Positions 50,228-58,942 of a DNA stretch of 64,000 bases are shown here, piece by piece; position 1 is the first letter of the stretch; the number at the start of each line of letters is the position of its first letter. The stretch spans positions 4,130,001-4,194,000 of the forward strand of contig NZ_CP032616.1 in assembly GCF_003626975.1 (NCBI RefSeq). Direction: 5' to 3'. The position numbers and the translations under genes are program-made. This DNA is from Pseudomonas sp. DY-1. GTDB taxonomy: Bacteria > Pseudomonadota > Gammaproteobacteria > Pseudomonadales > Pseudomonadaceae. The notes under the pieces are model-generated. The model was not told where the DNA came from, did no database searches, and saw only the letters and a list, made by a program, of their open reading frames with translations.

Positions 50228-51007
50228 TTAACGCGGCATGCCGTTGAGCACCAGCAGCAGGGCGGCGGTCTCGGCATCGGGCTGGCCGTCGTAGAGGCGC
50301 TGGCGGTACTTCATCTGGAAGGCGGCGATGACGTTGCGGGTTTCCTTGTCCAGGACCCCGCTCTGCGGCGTGCTGTAGCCCTGGCGAATGAGCTGCTGTT
50401 GGAACCAGCCGACCGTGGGTAGAGCCGCAGCGAAACGCGCCTGTTCACGGGCCACCGCTCGCGCGTCCGGCCAGGGCAGCAGCCCGGCGTCGGCCAGGCG
50501 TTTCCAGGGGAACAGCGGGCCCGGGTCGACCTTGCGCTGGGGCGCGATATCGCTGTGGCCGATGATGCTGCCCAGTGGCAGGTTGTGGCGCTGGACGATG
50601 TCCTTGAGCAGCAGGATCAGGGCCTCGATCTGCTCCTCGCTGAACGGCTGGTAGACGCGCCCGGCTGGAGTATCGCGGTAGCCATTGTTGACCAGTTCGA
50701 TGCCAAGGGTGCTGGCGTTCAACCAGGTACGCCCCTGCCACTCGCTGACGCCCGCATGCCAGGCGCGGCGATTCTCATCCACCAGGCGATAGACCTTGGC
50801 TGGATGGTCGCCAATCAGGTAATGGCTGCTGACGCCGTCACGGGTCAGCAGGCGCAGGGAGCTCTCCATGTCGGTGGAGGTGTAGTGCAACACCACGTAC
50901 TGCACACGGCTGCTCTGGCTCACCGAACGGTGGCTATCGTCAATGCGCAGTCCGCCGGCGCAGCCACCGAGCAGAAGCAGGGCAAGGCTCAGGACAAGGG
51001 CTTTCAT
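50228..51007 (-). CDS. ampDh2: N-acetylmuramoyl-L-alanine amidase, AmpDh2 type lipoprotein
   Basis: A 259-residue amidase that cleaves the lactyl-amide bond between MurNAc and the stem peptide during wall recycling. The lipobox LLGGC puts the lipidated Cys at position 16, so it is anchored in the outer membrane facing the periplasm. Amidase-2 zinc ligands are in VVLHYTS and IIGHSDIAPQRKVDPG; a peptidoglycan-binding domain ends the protein (LIRQGYSTPQSGVLDKETRN). The start overlaps the stop of the marC-like gene by four bases. In P. aeruginosa AmpD homologues tune ampC beta-lactamase expression. Confidence 0.9.
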   Translation of the reverse strand: MKALVLSLALLLLGGCAGGLRIDDSHRSVSQSSRVQYVVLHYTSTDMESSLRLLTRDGVSSHYLIGDHPAKVYRLVDENRRAWHAGVSEWQGRTWLNASTLGIELVNNGYRDTPAGRVYQPFSEEQIEALILLLKDIVQRHNLPLGSIIGHSDIAPQRKVDPGPLFPWKRLADAGLLPWPDARAVAREQARFAAALPTVGWFQQQLIRQGYSTPQSGVLDKETRNVIAAFQMKYRQRLYDGQPDAETAALLLVLNGMPR

Positions 51008-51597
51008 GGGGTCAGGTGAAGGATGCTTTGCAGGTTGTCGAGCAGCATGTCGACGCTGAGCATGATCAGCAACATGCCGGTCAGGCGCTCCACGGCCATC
51101 AGGCCACGGTCACCGAGGAAGCGTTGCAGGAAGGCAGCCTGCAGCAGGATCAGGGCCGTGCAGGCCCAGGCCAGCAGCACCGCGACATAGAGTTCCCAGA
51201 GCGCTCCCTGGTGGGTGTTGCGCAGGGTCATCAGTACCGCGAGGGCCGACGGACCAGCTACTGCCGGGGTGGCCAGCGGCACCAGCATCGGTTCGCCGCC
51301 GGGCAGGTCGCCGAGCACGCCTTCGGGTCGCGGGAAAATCAGACGCAGAGCGATGATGAACAGGATGATGCCGCCGGCGATGGCGATGGACTCGCGGGAG
51401 AGGCCGAGGCCGCTGAGGATCTTGTCGCCAAAGGTGAGGAACAGCATCAGCAGGGCCAGCGCGAACAACAGTTCGCGCAGGGCGACCCTCAGGCGGCGCT
51501 CGGGCGCCACGCCCTTGAGTGCGGCGATGAAAATGGCGATGTTGCCGAAGGGGTCGGTGACCAGAAAGATCAGGACGGCAATGCCTAGGATTTCCAT
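51004..51597 (-). CDS. MarC family integral membrane protein
   Basis: A 197-residue MarC-family protein with six hydrophobic segments. The family block LIFLVTDPFGNIAIFIAALK is at residues 8-27, and IAGGIILFIIALRLIFP with GPSALAVLMTL follows. MarC was once tied to multidrug resistance but that link has been withdrawn, and the function is unknown. The ATG at 51597 follows GAGGGGA; ATGA overlap links it to ampDh2. Confidence 0.88.
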   Translation of the reverse strand: MEILGIAVLIFLVTDPFGNIAIFIAALKGVAPERRLRVALRELLFALALLMLFLTFGDKILSGLGLSRESIAIAGGIILFIIALRLIFPRPEGVLGDLPGGEPMLVPLATPAVAGPSALAVLMTLRNTHQGALWELYVAVLLAWACTALILLQAAFLQRFLGDRGLMAVERLTGMLLIMLSVDMLLDNLQSILHLTP

Positions 51598-51859
51598 GGG
51601 GTGTCCCCTCAAACCAATGGGCAGAAGTGTAATGGCCGGTTGCGCTGGCGTCTGCGCGCAGTCTCGGGCGCCGGGTGGCGAACCTGTTGCGAAATCTTCC
51701 CCGGACTCGTACTCCCGGAAGAAAAAGGGCGCGGATTATAGCCTGTTGCCACTGTGCTAATCGGACATGGGGCCTACAGACTGGGATGAACGGCGACGTG
51801 GAAACGGCCGCCACAGGTAATGTTGTAGGTAAGGGAAATCCCCGCCGAGGAAGACCGCC

Positions 51860-53278
51860 ATGCGCCGCGCGCTGCTCTGGTTCAAGCAGGATCTCAGGCT
51901 CGATGACCACCCGGCGCTCCAGATCGCGCTCCAGGCTGACCGCTTGCTGCCCCTGTACGTCTTCGACCCCGCGCTGCTCGGTCCTTCTCCGTTGGGGCCG
52001 CGTCGCCTGGGTGTGCATCGGGCGCGCTTCCTCCTGGAAAGCCTGGCGGCCCTGGACTCCGGCCTGCGCCAGCACGGCTCACGGCTTCTGGTGGTACAGG
52101 GCCACGCGGAGCTGGTGATACCCACCCTGGTTGAGCACCTGGGCCTGGAGGAGGTACTGACCCTGGGTGAAATAGCGCCCTACGAGCTCGATGAGGTACG
52201 CCGTGTGCGTCATGCCTTGGGCGTGCCCCTCGTCGAGATGCCGGGTAACAACCTGTTGCGTGAAGAAGATCTGCCCCGCCCGCTGATCGAACTGCCTTCA
52301 GTCTTCAACCAGTTCCGCGACCTGATGGATGAGCGCCTCTACGTCTTCCAGCCGCGTCCTGCTCCTCCCACGCTGCCACCATTGCCCAGCGGCGCGCTGA
52401 GCCTGATGGTGCCCCTGCCAACGCTGTCCCGCCTGGGCCTGGGCGAGCCCCTGGGCACACCGGCCACCGCGTTCCCTTTCGCCGGCGGCGAGCCTGCCGC
52501 CCAGGCTCGGCTGCGCGACTATCTCTGGGAATCCCGGGGCGTGCACCAGTACCAGGAAACCCGCAACGGCATGATCGGCAGCGAGTACTCGTCCAAGCTG
52601 TCGCCCTGGCTGGCCAACGGCAGCCTGTCACCACGCCGGGTCGCCGCGGAGCTACATCGTCTGGAGGCACAGCATGGCCGCAGTGAGTCGACCCAGCAGC
52701 TGTGGATGGAGTTGCTCTGGCGCGAGTTCTTCCGCTGGACCCTGCTGCGCTTTGGTGGCGCCCTGTTCCGCTCGGATGGCCTGAAAGCCACCGCGCGGGC
52801 GCCGAACAATCTCGACGAGCGCTACCTGCGTTGGTGCAACGGCCGTACCGGTATGCCGCTGGTGGACGCCAACATGCGCGAGCTGATGATGACAGGCTGG
52901 ATGTCCAGTCGTGGCCGCCAGGTGGTGGCAGCTTACCTGGTCAACGACTTGCAGCAGGATTGGCGCTATGGCGCGGCATGGTTCGAGGAGCACCTGCTGG
53001 ACTACGACCCGGCAAGCAACTGGGGCAACTGGGCCTACCTCGCTGGGGTGGCCAGCGACCCGCGTCGCGCGCGGGCCTTCAATGCGCTGCGCCAGGCCCG
53101 GCAATACGACCCGGACGCCTCCTACGTCAGTCTCTGGCTACCGGAACTGCGCGGCCTGCCGATCGAGCAGCGCCACACTCCATTCATGCTCAGCGAACTG
53201 CAGTTCGCCGGGCTGGATTACCCGCGCCTGGAGCACATTCCGGACAATTGGAAACCTTATATCTCCAGTGCCGCCTGA
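51860..53278 (+). CDS. DASH-family cryptochrome / photolyase
   Basis: A 472-residue photolyase-cryptochrome. The N-terminal antenna-cofactor domain begins LLWFKQDLRLDDHPALQIAL; the FAD-binding domain carries YQETRNGMIGSEYSSKLSPW and LDYDPASNWGNWAYLAG, the FAD-cradle blocks. The ETRNG and YSSKLSPWLA forms place it in the DASH subgroup, which repairs cyclobutane dimers mainly in single-stranded DNA and may signal blue light. The ATG follows GAGGAAG. It is a monocistronic gene convergent with dgcH. Confidence 0.88.
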   Translation: MRRALLWFKQDLRLDDHPALQIALQADRLLPLYVFDPALLGPSPLGPRRLGVHRARFLLESLAALDSGLRQHGSRLLVVQGHAELVIPTLVEHLGLEEVLTLGEIAPYELDEVRRVRHALGVPLVEMPGNNLLREEDLPRPLIELPSVFNQFRDLMDERLYVFQPRPAPPTLPPLPSGALSLMVPLPTLSRLGLGEPLGTPATAFPFAGGEPAAQARLRDYLWESRGVHQYQETRNGMIGSEYSSKLSPWLANGSLSPRRVAAELHRLEAQHGRSESTQQLWMELLWREFFRWTLLRFGGALFRSDGLKATARAPNNLDERYLRWCNGRTGMPLVDANMRELMMTGWMSSRGRQVVAAYLVNDLQQDWRYGAAWFEEHLLDYDPASNWGNWAYLAGVASDPRRARAFNALRQARQYDPDASYVSLWLPELRGLPIEQRHTPFMLSELQFAGLDYPRLEHIPDNWKPYISSAA

Positions 53279-53283
53279 CAGGT

Positions 53284-55236
53284 TCAGCCTGGTTGCGAGA
53301 GGCCTTGGGGGTCGGGCTCGCTGCGCCCAGCCGAAGGTTTCGGCAGGGCCAGCTCGATGCGGTTGCGCCCCTGGTGCTTGGCCCGGTAGAGCGCCTCGTC
53401 CGCTCGCTGAAACGCGATGTCGCTCGGCTCACCGGCAATCAGCGATGTCAGGCCGCCCGAGAGGGTGATGGAAACCCGCTCCCCCTTGAAGTGGAACGGG
53501 CAGGCTTCGATGGCCAGTCGCAGGCATTCCATCAATTGCGCGCCGCCTTCCACCGGAGTCGCAGGCAACAGGACGGCGAACTCCTCACCGCCGAAGCGTG
53601 CGATGAAGTCGGTCTTGCGCAGTCGCCGGTGGAGTTCGCCGGCAATAATCTTCAGTACCTTGTCGCCGGCCAGGTGGCCAAAGCCATCGTTGATGCGCTT
53701 GAAATGGTCGATGTCGATTACCGCCAGCAACAGGTCGCCACCGTAGCGCTGCTGCCGGGCCAGTTCGATTTCCAGTCGCTCGTTCCAGGCCGCACGGTTG
53801 GGTAGGCCAGTGAGCGGGTCCCGCAGGGCCTTCTGGCGCTGGACCTCGAGGTTGTTCTGGAAGGTCTTGGCTTCTTCTTCCATGGTCGCCACCCGCGTCA
53901 TCAGCACCTGCAGTCGCTCACCGACTTCGTGCTCGCGGGCCGAGCGCTGCTGCTGATAGCGGTTCATGGTATCGAGCAGACCGTCCAGGCGCTGTTCCAG
54001 GCTCTCCTTGAGGTGGTTGAGGTCGGTAGCGTCCTGCACGCTGGCCTGCAAGCCGCTGACCTGTGCGCGCAGCTGGTCGTCCAGGGCGCGGGCACTGTCC
54101 AGCGACTCGGAATAACCCTCATGTGCCGCGCTCAGGTGCTCGAGGAACAGCACCAGGCGCTGGTTCAGCTGTTTGAGGTAACCGGCGAATTCGCGGTGTC
54201 CGCTGTCGGTCACTGCCAGCACCAGCACTGCGAAGTCATCCAGCACGGGCACCAGTTCGTACCAGTTCAGCCCCCCTTCCAGGCGTTGGCGCAGGGCCGC
54301 TGCCTGCGGCTGGTGGTGCTCGGGAAGGTCCAGCTCGTCCAATAGTGAGCGCAGGCTGTCCGCCACATGGGGGGCGATAGCGCTGTAGCCCGGCTCCGGC
54401 AGGCCGGGCAGAGCGTACTCGGGGTTGCCGTCGCCGGTCAGAATGGAAGCGGAAAGCGGCAAGCTGTCCAGAGCGTTGCTGCGCACGGGGGCGGCGTCGA
54501 CGATTGCGTGCTCAGGTTCAACAAGGGCGTTGGCCGGCAGGGTGGCCACAGGGTCAATCGACTTCGCCGATTCCTGAGAGGCTGGAACAGGCTCGGGCGA
54601 GCTCAATTTCTGGGCGGCCTGCGCTGGCTCTGCGCGTCGATACGCTTCGGGTTTCGCGACTTCCGCCCCTGTTGCTGCCGCCGGAGTCGGATCAGCTGAC
54701 GCCTCCTCTCGGTTGCTGCCGAAAAGCCGTTGCAGCAGACCAGGCTTGGCAACTGACGCGTCGGCACTGGACAGCACTTCAAGCGCCTGCCCCTGTAGCA
54801 CACCGAGTTCGGCCAGCAGCGCCGGCAGCTCACGGGGTTGGCGCGCACGCTCATCGATGCGTCTGGCGAACTGCTTGATCCCCTTGCGCACTTCGCGCGG
54901 CAAATCGAGCGAGAGCAGGCGACTGGCGATCCCCGAGAGGGCGCTGACGTTCTGTTCCACGCGTTGCTGGCGACGCTGCTCGGAGTCCAGCACCGCCTTC
55001 TCAAGACGCGGGATCAGCGCCGAAAGACCGGCGTCCATCTGCTCACTGCGGATGATTTCCCGCAACTCCTGCATGCACTGGTCAACCGCCTTGTCTGAAC
55101 CCTCGGCCGCCAAGGAGCTGCGCACCAGGCCACGACGCAGCAGGTCGAGGCGAGCGTCCCAGCGCTTCTCGAGCTTCTCCTGCTGTTCAAGGCTTTCCAG
55201 GTATTTGGCTTTCCAACGCTGGGCGTCGTCGCTCAT
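53284..55236 (-). CDS. dgcH: Diguanylate cyclase DgcH
   Basis: A 650-residue protein that makes cyclic di-GMP. The C-terminal GGDEF domain has [13 protein letters not shown] (GGEEF near 548), [20 protein letters not shown] at its start and an intact inhibitory site RKTD five residues before GGEEF, so product feedback is expected. The N-terminal 480 residues are mostly helical with a coiled-coil stretch and no membrane span, with a Pro/Ala-rich linker near 180-250. It is third in the dsbA-endonuclease-dgcH run, 20 bases after the endonuclease gene. DgcH of P. aeruginosa is of similar length and domain order. Confidence 0.88.
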   Translation of the reverse strand: MSDDAQRWKAKYLESLEQQEKLEKRWDARLDLLRRGLVRSSLAAEGSDKAVDQCMQELREIIRSEQMDAGLSALIPRLEKAVLDSEQRRQQRVEQNVSALSGIASRLLSLDLPREVRKGIKQFARRIDERARQPRELPALLAELGVLQGQALEVLSSADASVAKPGLLQRLFGSNREEASADPTPAAATGAEVAKPEAYRRAEPAQAAQKLSSPEPVPASQESAKSIDPVATLPANALVEPEHAIVDAAPVRSNALDSLPLSASILTGDGNPEYALPGLPEPGYSAIAPHVADSLRSLLDELDLPEHHQPQAAALRQRLEGGLNWYELVPVLDDFAVLVLAVTDSGHREFAGYLKQLNQRLVLFLEHLSAAHEGYSESLDSARALDDQLRAQVSGLQASVQDATDLNHLKESLEQRLDGLLDTMNRYQQQRSAREHEVGERLQVLMTRVATMEEEAKTFQNNLEVQRQKALRDPLTGLPNRAAWNERLEIELARQQRYGGDLLLAVIDIDHFKRINDGFGHLAGDKVLKIIAGELHRRLRKTDFIARFGGEEFAVLLPATPVEGGAQLMECLRLAIEACPFHFKGERVSITLSGGLTSLIAGEPSDIAFQRADEALYRAKHQGRNRIELALPKPSAGRSEPDPQGLSQPG

Positions 55237-55256
55237 GCAAGGGTTCCGCGCAAGGG

Positions 55257-56111
55257 TTAGCTGAGGGCAAGGGGCAGGTCGGCCTGCAGCTCAACCGGCA
55301 GGCGAATGTCCACCGCCACGGGCAGATGGTCGGATATGGGTTGGCTGAGCACCGCCACTCGCTCCAGGGTCAGGCTGGAGCTGAGCAGGATATGGTCGAG
55401 ACAGCGTTGTGGCCGCCAGCTGGGGAAAGTCGCCTCGACCTGCGGCGCCAGCAAGCCGAGATCGCGCAGGGGCGAATGCTCCAGCAGGTCGTTGGCATGG
55501 GTGTTCATGTCGCCCATCAACACCAGGTGGCGAAAGCCACTTACCCGCTCGCGGATATAGGCCAGTTGGCGGGTACGGGTACGGGCGCCGAGCGACAGGT
55601 GCATCATCACCACGGCGAGTGCATTCTTGCCTGAACCGAAGCGCAGCAGGATCGCACCGCGGCCGGGCGGGCCGGGCAGGGGGTGGTCTTCCAGGAGACT
55701 GGGCTGCAGACGGCTGAGCAGGCCGTTGCTGTGCTGGGCGATGCGCCCGAGATTGCGGTTGAGCTGTTGATACCAGTACGGGAAGGCGCCGAGCTGGGCG
55801 AGGTGCTCGACCTGATTGATGTAGCCGGAGCGGATGCTGCCGCCGTCGACCTCCTGCAGCGCGACCAGATCGTAGTCGCCAAGCAGGTCGCCAATGCGCT
55901 GGAGGTTTCCAGCGCGGCCTGTGTGCGGCAACAGATGCTGCCAGCCGCGGGTCAGGTAATGGCGGTAACGCTCGGTGCTGATGCCGACCTGGATGTTGAA
56001 GCTGAGCAGGCGCAAGCGGCCGTCGGCAGGCAACCCGCCCCTGTCGCAGTGGGGGTTGACCCGTGCATCGCACGGGCCTGCCTCCCGCTCACCCACCCAG
56101 CGTCGAAGCAT
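55257..56111 (-). CDS. Endonuclease/exonuclease/phosphatase family protein
   Basis: A 284-residue EEP-fold protein. LSFNIQVGI (near 35), [15 protein letters not shown] (near 82), [12 protein letters not shown] (near 195) and [13 protein letters not shown] (near 260) are the metal and catalytic motifs (Asn, Glu, Asp-x-Asn, Asp-His). The family cleaves DNA, RNA or phosphoesters; the substrate is not clear here. The first 30 residues are polar and unconserved, so a start further in is possible. It lies 16 bases after dsbA and 20 before dgcH. Confidence 0.83.
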   Translation of the reverse strand: MLRRWVGEREAGPCDARVNPHCDRGGLPADGRLRLLSFNIQVGISTERYRHYLTRGWQHLLPHTGRAGNLQRIGDLLGDYDLVALQEVDGGSIRSGYINQVEHLAQLGAFPYWYQQLNRNLGRIAQHSNGLLSRLQPSLLEDHPLPGPPGRGAILLRFGSGKNALAVVMMHLSLGARTRTRQLAYIRERVSGFRHLVLMGDMNTHANDLLEHSPLRDLGLLAPQVEATFPSWRPQRCLDHILLSSSLTLERVAVLSQPISDHLPVAVDIRLPVELQADLPLALS

Positions 56112-56127
56112 CGGGCGAATGCGCCGC

Positions 56128-56760
56128 TTACTTCGCGGCGCGCTCCTTCTCGATCAGGTGCTCGGCGACCTTGAGGGTCTGCTCCGGGCCACCCGAGGAG
56201 CTGATATCGAAGCGGTACTTGCCGTTGACCACCAGGGTCGGTACGCCGGTGATCTGGTAGGCCATGGCCAACTTCTTGGCTTTCTCCATCTGGCCCTTCA
56301 CCGCAAAGGAGTTGTAGGCCTTGAGGAAGGCGTCCTTGTCCACGCCCTGACCAGCGAGGAATTCAGCCATTTCCTCGGGGGTCGCGAGTTTCTTGCCTTC
56401 CTTGTGGATGGCATCGAACACGGCTTTGTGGACCTGATGCTCGACTTTCATGCTTTCGAGGGTGATGAACAGCTGGCCGTGGACATTCCAAAGGCCGCCG
56501 AACATGGCAGGAATGCGGACGAAGTTGACGTCTTCCGGCAGTTTCTCGGCCCAGGGATTGAGGGTCGGTTCGAACTGGTAGCAGTGCGGGCAGCCATACC
56601 AGAACAGCTCCACCACTTCGATCTTGCCGGGAACCGACACCGGAACCGGGCTGCTCAGCTCGACATACTGCTTGCCGGCTTCGATGTCCTCAGCCTGGAC
56701 GGCGCTCATGCCCAGCAGGCTTGCGCCGGCAAGAACGGCGGAAAGAATCAGGTTACGCAT
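56128..56760 (-). CDS. dsbA: Thiol:disulfide interchange protein DsbA
   Basis: A 210-residue periplasmic oxidase that introduces disulfide bonds into exported proteins. The signal peptide ends near VQA (residue 23); the active site is WYGCPHC (Cys57 and Cys60) and TGVPTLVVNG holds the cis-proline. Strong GGAG ribosome site. It is first of the dsbA-endonuclease-dgcH cluster and follows cytochrome c4 across a terminator. Confidence 0.95.
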   Translation of the reverse strand: MRNLILSAVLAGASLLGMSAVQAEDIEAGKQYVELSSPVPVSVPGKIEVVELFWYGCPHCYQFEPTLNPWAEKLPEDVNFVRIPAMFGGLWNVHGQLFITLESMKVEHQVHKAVFDAIHKEGKKLATPEEMAEFLAGQGVDKDAFLKAYNSFAVKGQMEKAKKLAMAYQITGVPTLVVNGKYRFDISSSGGPEQTLKVAEHLIEKERAAK

Positions 56761-56854
56761 GCTTCACTCCTTGAGGGGTAATAGGGCCGCGAAGGCCATG
56801 TTTCGACCTGCGGCGACACAGCGGGTTCCGGCCATTGTAGCGGGCCGAAGAATG

Positions 56855-56883
56855 AAAAAGGGTGGCCTAAGCCACCCTCTTTC
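56855..56883 (-). terminator. Terminator after cytochrome c4
   Basis: On the minus strand GAGGGTGGC, a TTAG loop and its complement lead to a TTTTTC tail, about 20 bases after the stop of the cytochrome gene. Confidence 0.85.
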
Positions 56884-56902
56884 ACATTCCAGACAACGGG
56901 TC

Positions 56903-57508
56903 TCAGTGCAGGCCCTGGATGTAGCTGGATACCGCTTCGATGTCCTTGTTGCTCAGCTTGGCGGCGATGCCACGCATGATCATGCTGTCGCCATCGTTGG
57001 TGCGGTTGCCTTCGCGGAAATCAGTCAGCTGCTTGGCCACGTACTGGGCATGCTGGCCACCCAGGTGCGGGAAGCCGGCTGCCGCGTTACCGGAACCATC
57101 GGGAGCGTGGCAACCCGTGCAAGCGGGCATGCCCTGTTCCAGTTTGCCGCCGCGGAAGAGCGCTTCGCCGCGTGCCACGACTTTCGGATCGGCTGCGCCG
57201 ACGCTGCCCTTCTGACTAGAGAAGTAGGCGGCGATGTCAGCCAGATCCTGATCGCTGAGGTTGTTCAGCAGGCCGGTCATTTCCAGCACGGTACGGTTAC
57301 CAGCCTTGATGTCCTTCATCTGCTTGAGCAGGTAGCGTTCGCCCTGACCAGCCAGTTTCGGGAAATTCGGGGCGGCGCTGTTGCCGTCCGGACCATGGCA
57401 GGCGCCACAAACTGCGGCCTTGGCCTGACCAGCCTTGGCGTCGCCAGCGGCGTGGGCCATGCCGGTGATGCCCAAGGTCAACAGCAGACTCACGATTACT
57501 TTGTTCAT
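56903..57508 (-). CDS. cc4: Dihaem cytochrome c4
   Basis: A 201-residue periplasmic dihaem cytochrome that passes electrons to terminal oxidases. The signal peptide ends at GMAHA (residue 20). Two CxxCH haem sites are CGACH (34-38) and CTGCH (130-134), each in a typical class I fold; methionine ligands follow each domain (TGLLNNL, MIMRGIA). It follows the c5-like gene by 51 bases, and the two probably form a respiratory pair. Confidence 0.93.
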   Translation of the reverse strand: MNKVIVSLLLTLGITGMAHAAGDAKAGQAKAAVCGACHGPDGNSAAPNFPKLAGQGERYLLKQMKDIKAGNRTVLEMTGLLNNLSDQDLADIAAYFSSQKGSVGAADPKVVARGEALFRGGKLEQGMPACTGCHAPDGSGNAAAGFPHLGGQHAQYVAKQLTDFREGNRTNDGDSMIMRGIAAKLSNKDIEAVSSYIQGLH

Positions 57509-57559
57509 CAGCTAATCCAACTACGGCTAAAGGGTAAAGGTGTTATGCACCGGGCTACT

Positions 57560-57850
57560 TTATTGGCTCATCCACTGGATGACGGCCTTGTAGTCCTCGG
57601 CACTGCAATCCATGCACAGACCTTTCGGCGGCATGGCGTTCAAACCGTTGGTGACGCTCTGTACCAGAGTGTCCATGCCCTTGGCCAGGCGCGGTTCCCA
57701 GGCAGCCTTGTCGCCCTTCTTCGGCGCCATCGGCAGCTGACCAGTATGACAGGCGCCGCAGGCCCGGTTGAAAACCGCTTCAGGATCCTGGGCCGCTTGC
57801 GCGACGAAGGACAGCGCCGCAAGGCTAGCAGCGAGCAGTACTTTCTTCAT
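57560..57850 (-). CDS. Cytochrome c5 family protein
   Basis: A 96-residue monohaem cytochrome with a signal peptide (cleavage near VAQA, residue 19). The haem site is CGACH (31-35), the axial Met is in NAMPPKGLC, and the extra CMDC pair (Cys79, Cys82) is a c5 hallmark. The ATG at 57850 gives a proper signal peptide; the frame to 57901 is an unlikely extension. Confidence 0.9.
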   Translation of the reverse strand: MKKVLLAASLAALSFVAQAAQDPEAVFNRACGACHTGQLPMAPKKGDKAAWEPRLAKGMDTLVQSVTNGLNAMPPKGLCMDCSAEDYKAVIQWMSQ

Positions 57851-58023
57851 GATCAACCTCATCGGGGGGCTTCGCCGCGCATTCTGTCGTGCGTCGGTCA
57901 TGCCGTGGACACCAGACCCTGGGGGATAAAGCGCACACTAAATCTGCGGCATTATATACTGGCGATGCATAAACGGAAACGAAACCGCCCTATGCGACAC
58001 CGCGTCGCACCCCTGGATTCCTA

Positions 58024-58665
58024 ATGTCATCGAAGAACCCGATCCTCGGCCTGTGCCAACAGGCCCGTTTTCTCATCAGTGCTGCCAAGGTCGACCAGTG
58101 CCCATCGGACACCGGACTGGAGGTGGCTTTTGCCGGGCGTTCCAACGCCGGAAAGTCCAGCGCGCTGAACACCCTTACCCATGCCAGTCTGGCGCGCACC
58201 TCGAAAACTCCGGGGCGCACCCAGTTGCTGAATTTCTTCTCCCTGGACGAAGAACGTCGCCTGGTGGACCTGCCAGGCTACGGCTACGCCAAGGTGCCGA
58301 TCCCGCTCAAGCAGCACTGGCAGCATCACCTGGAGGCCTATCTCAGCAGCCGCGAAAGCCTCGCCGGGCTGGTCCTGCTGATGGACATCCGCCACCCGCT
58401 GACCGACTTCGACCGCCTGATGCTGGACTGGTCGAGCGCGGGCAACATGCCCATGCACATCCTGCTGACCAAGGCCGACAAGCTGGCTTTCGGTGCCGCG
58501 AAAAATGCCCTGCTGAAGGTTCGCCAGGAAATCCGCAAGGGTTGGGGCGAGGGTGTCAGCATCCAGCTGTTTTCCGCGCCCAAGCGCCAGGGCATCGAGG
58601 AAGCCCATGCGGTGCTTGCGCACTGGCTGCAGCTGGATCTGCAGGATGACGAGACCGAAGCCTGA
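58024..58665 (+). CDS. engB: Ribosome biogenesis GTP-binding protein EngB (YihA)
   Basis: A 213-residue GTPase needed for large-subunit ribosome assembly. The P loop is GRSNAGKSS (38-46), with [12 protein letters not shown] (switch I), [11 protein letters not shown] (G3) and LLTKADKL (G4). It is divergent from the cytochrome genes and convergent with ersA-polA. The engB-sRNA-polA order is conserved from Escherichia (spf) to Pseudomonas. Confidence 0.95.
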   Translation: MSSKNPILGLCQQARFLISAAKVDQCPSDTGLEVAFAGRSNAGKSSALNTLTHASLARTSKTPGRTQLLNFFSLDEERRLVDLPGYGYAKVPIPLKQHWQHHLEAYLSSRESLAGLVLLMDIRHPLTDFDRLMLDWSSAGNMPMHILLTKADKLAFGAAKNALLKVRQEIRKGWGEGVSIQLFSAPKRQGIEEAHAVLAHWLQLDLQDDETEA

Positions 58666-58674
58666 ATTCCGGGC

Positions 58675-58805
58675 AAAAAAAACCCCGGACTTCGTATGGG
58701 GAGGGGGAAGTTCGGGGTCTAAGTCTGAACCGCTAGGGCGGGGTTCAGATATCTGCCAACACTAAACACAGCAAAAGGAGCATCGAAAGGCTTCACCAGC
58801 CATTC
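58675..58805 (-). ncRNA. ersA: ErsA small regulatory RNA
   Basis: The engB-polA gap encodes, on the minus strand, a transcript of about 131 nt. Transcription would begin near 58805 just after an AlgU-type promoter and end at an eight-base U run (58682 down to 58675) after a strong ACCCCGAACTTC/GAAGT-CGGGG hairpin with a C-rich loop. Position, strand, size and the C-rich unpaired loop match P. aeruginosa ErsA, the Spot 42-locus RNA that works with Hfq and regulates targets such as algC and oprD. The exact 5' end is a guess to within a few bases. Confidence 0.85.
58676..58722 (-). terminator. Rho-independent terminator of ersA
   Basis: On the minus strand ACCCCGAACTTC and GAAGTCCGGGG pair around a CCCCTCCCCATAC loop, followed by eight U residues. 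It points away from polA and into the end of engB, so it also insulates that convergent gene. Confidence 0.9.
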
Positions 58806-58810
58806 ATGTG

Positions 58811-58838
58811 TGTGACTCCCCCGCCTTGCAGAAAGTTC
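58811..58838 (-). promoter_or_regulatory. AlgU (sigma-22) promoter of ersA
   Basis: GAACTT (58838-58833) and TCACA (58815-58811) lie 17 bases apart on the minus strand, matching the GAACTT-N16/17-TCnnA consensus of the envelope-stress sigma factor AlgU. The predicted start lies about six bases downstream at the 5' end of ersA. This fits the known AlgU dependence of ErsA in P. aeruginosa. Confidence 0.75.
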
Positions 58839-58942
58839 AGACTGGATTTCAAAACAGTTTGCTATCAAAAGAAACTTTTTATTCGATCAGGAAATAAGAA
58901 TCTGTTTCTCTCCTGATACAGATGCCCGCCCTGAAGGCGCAC

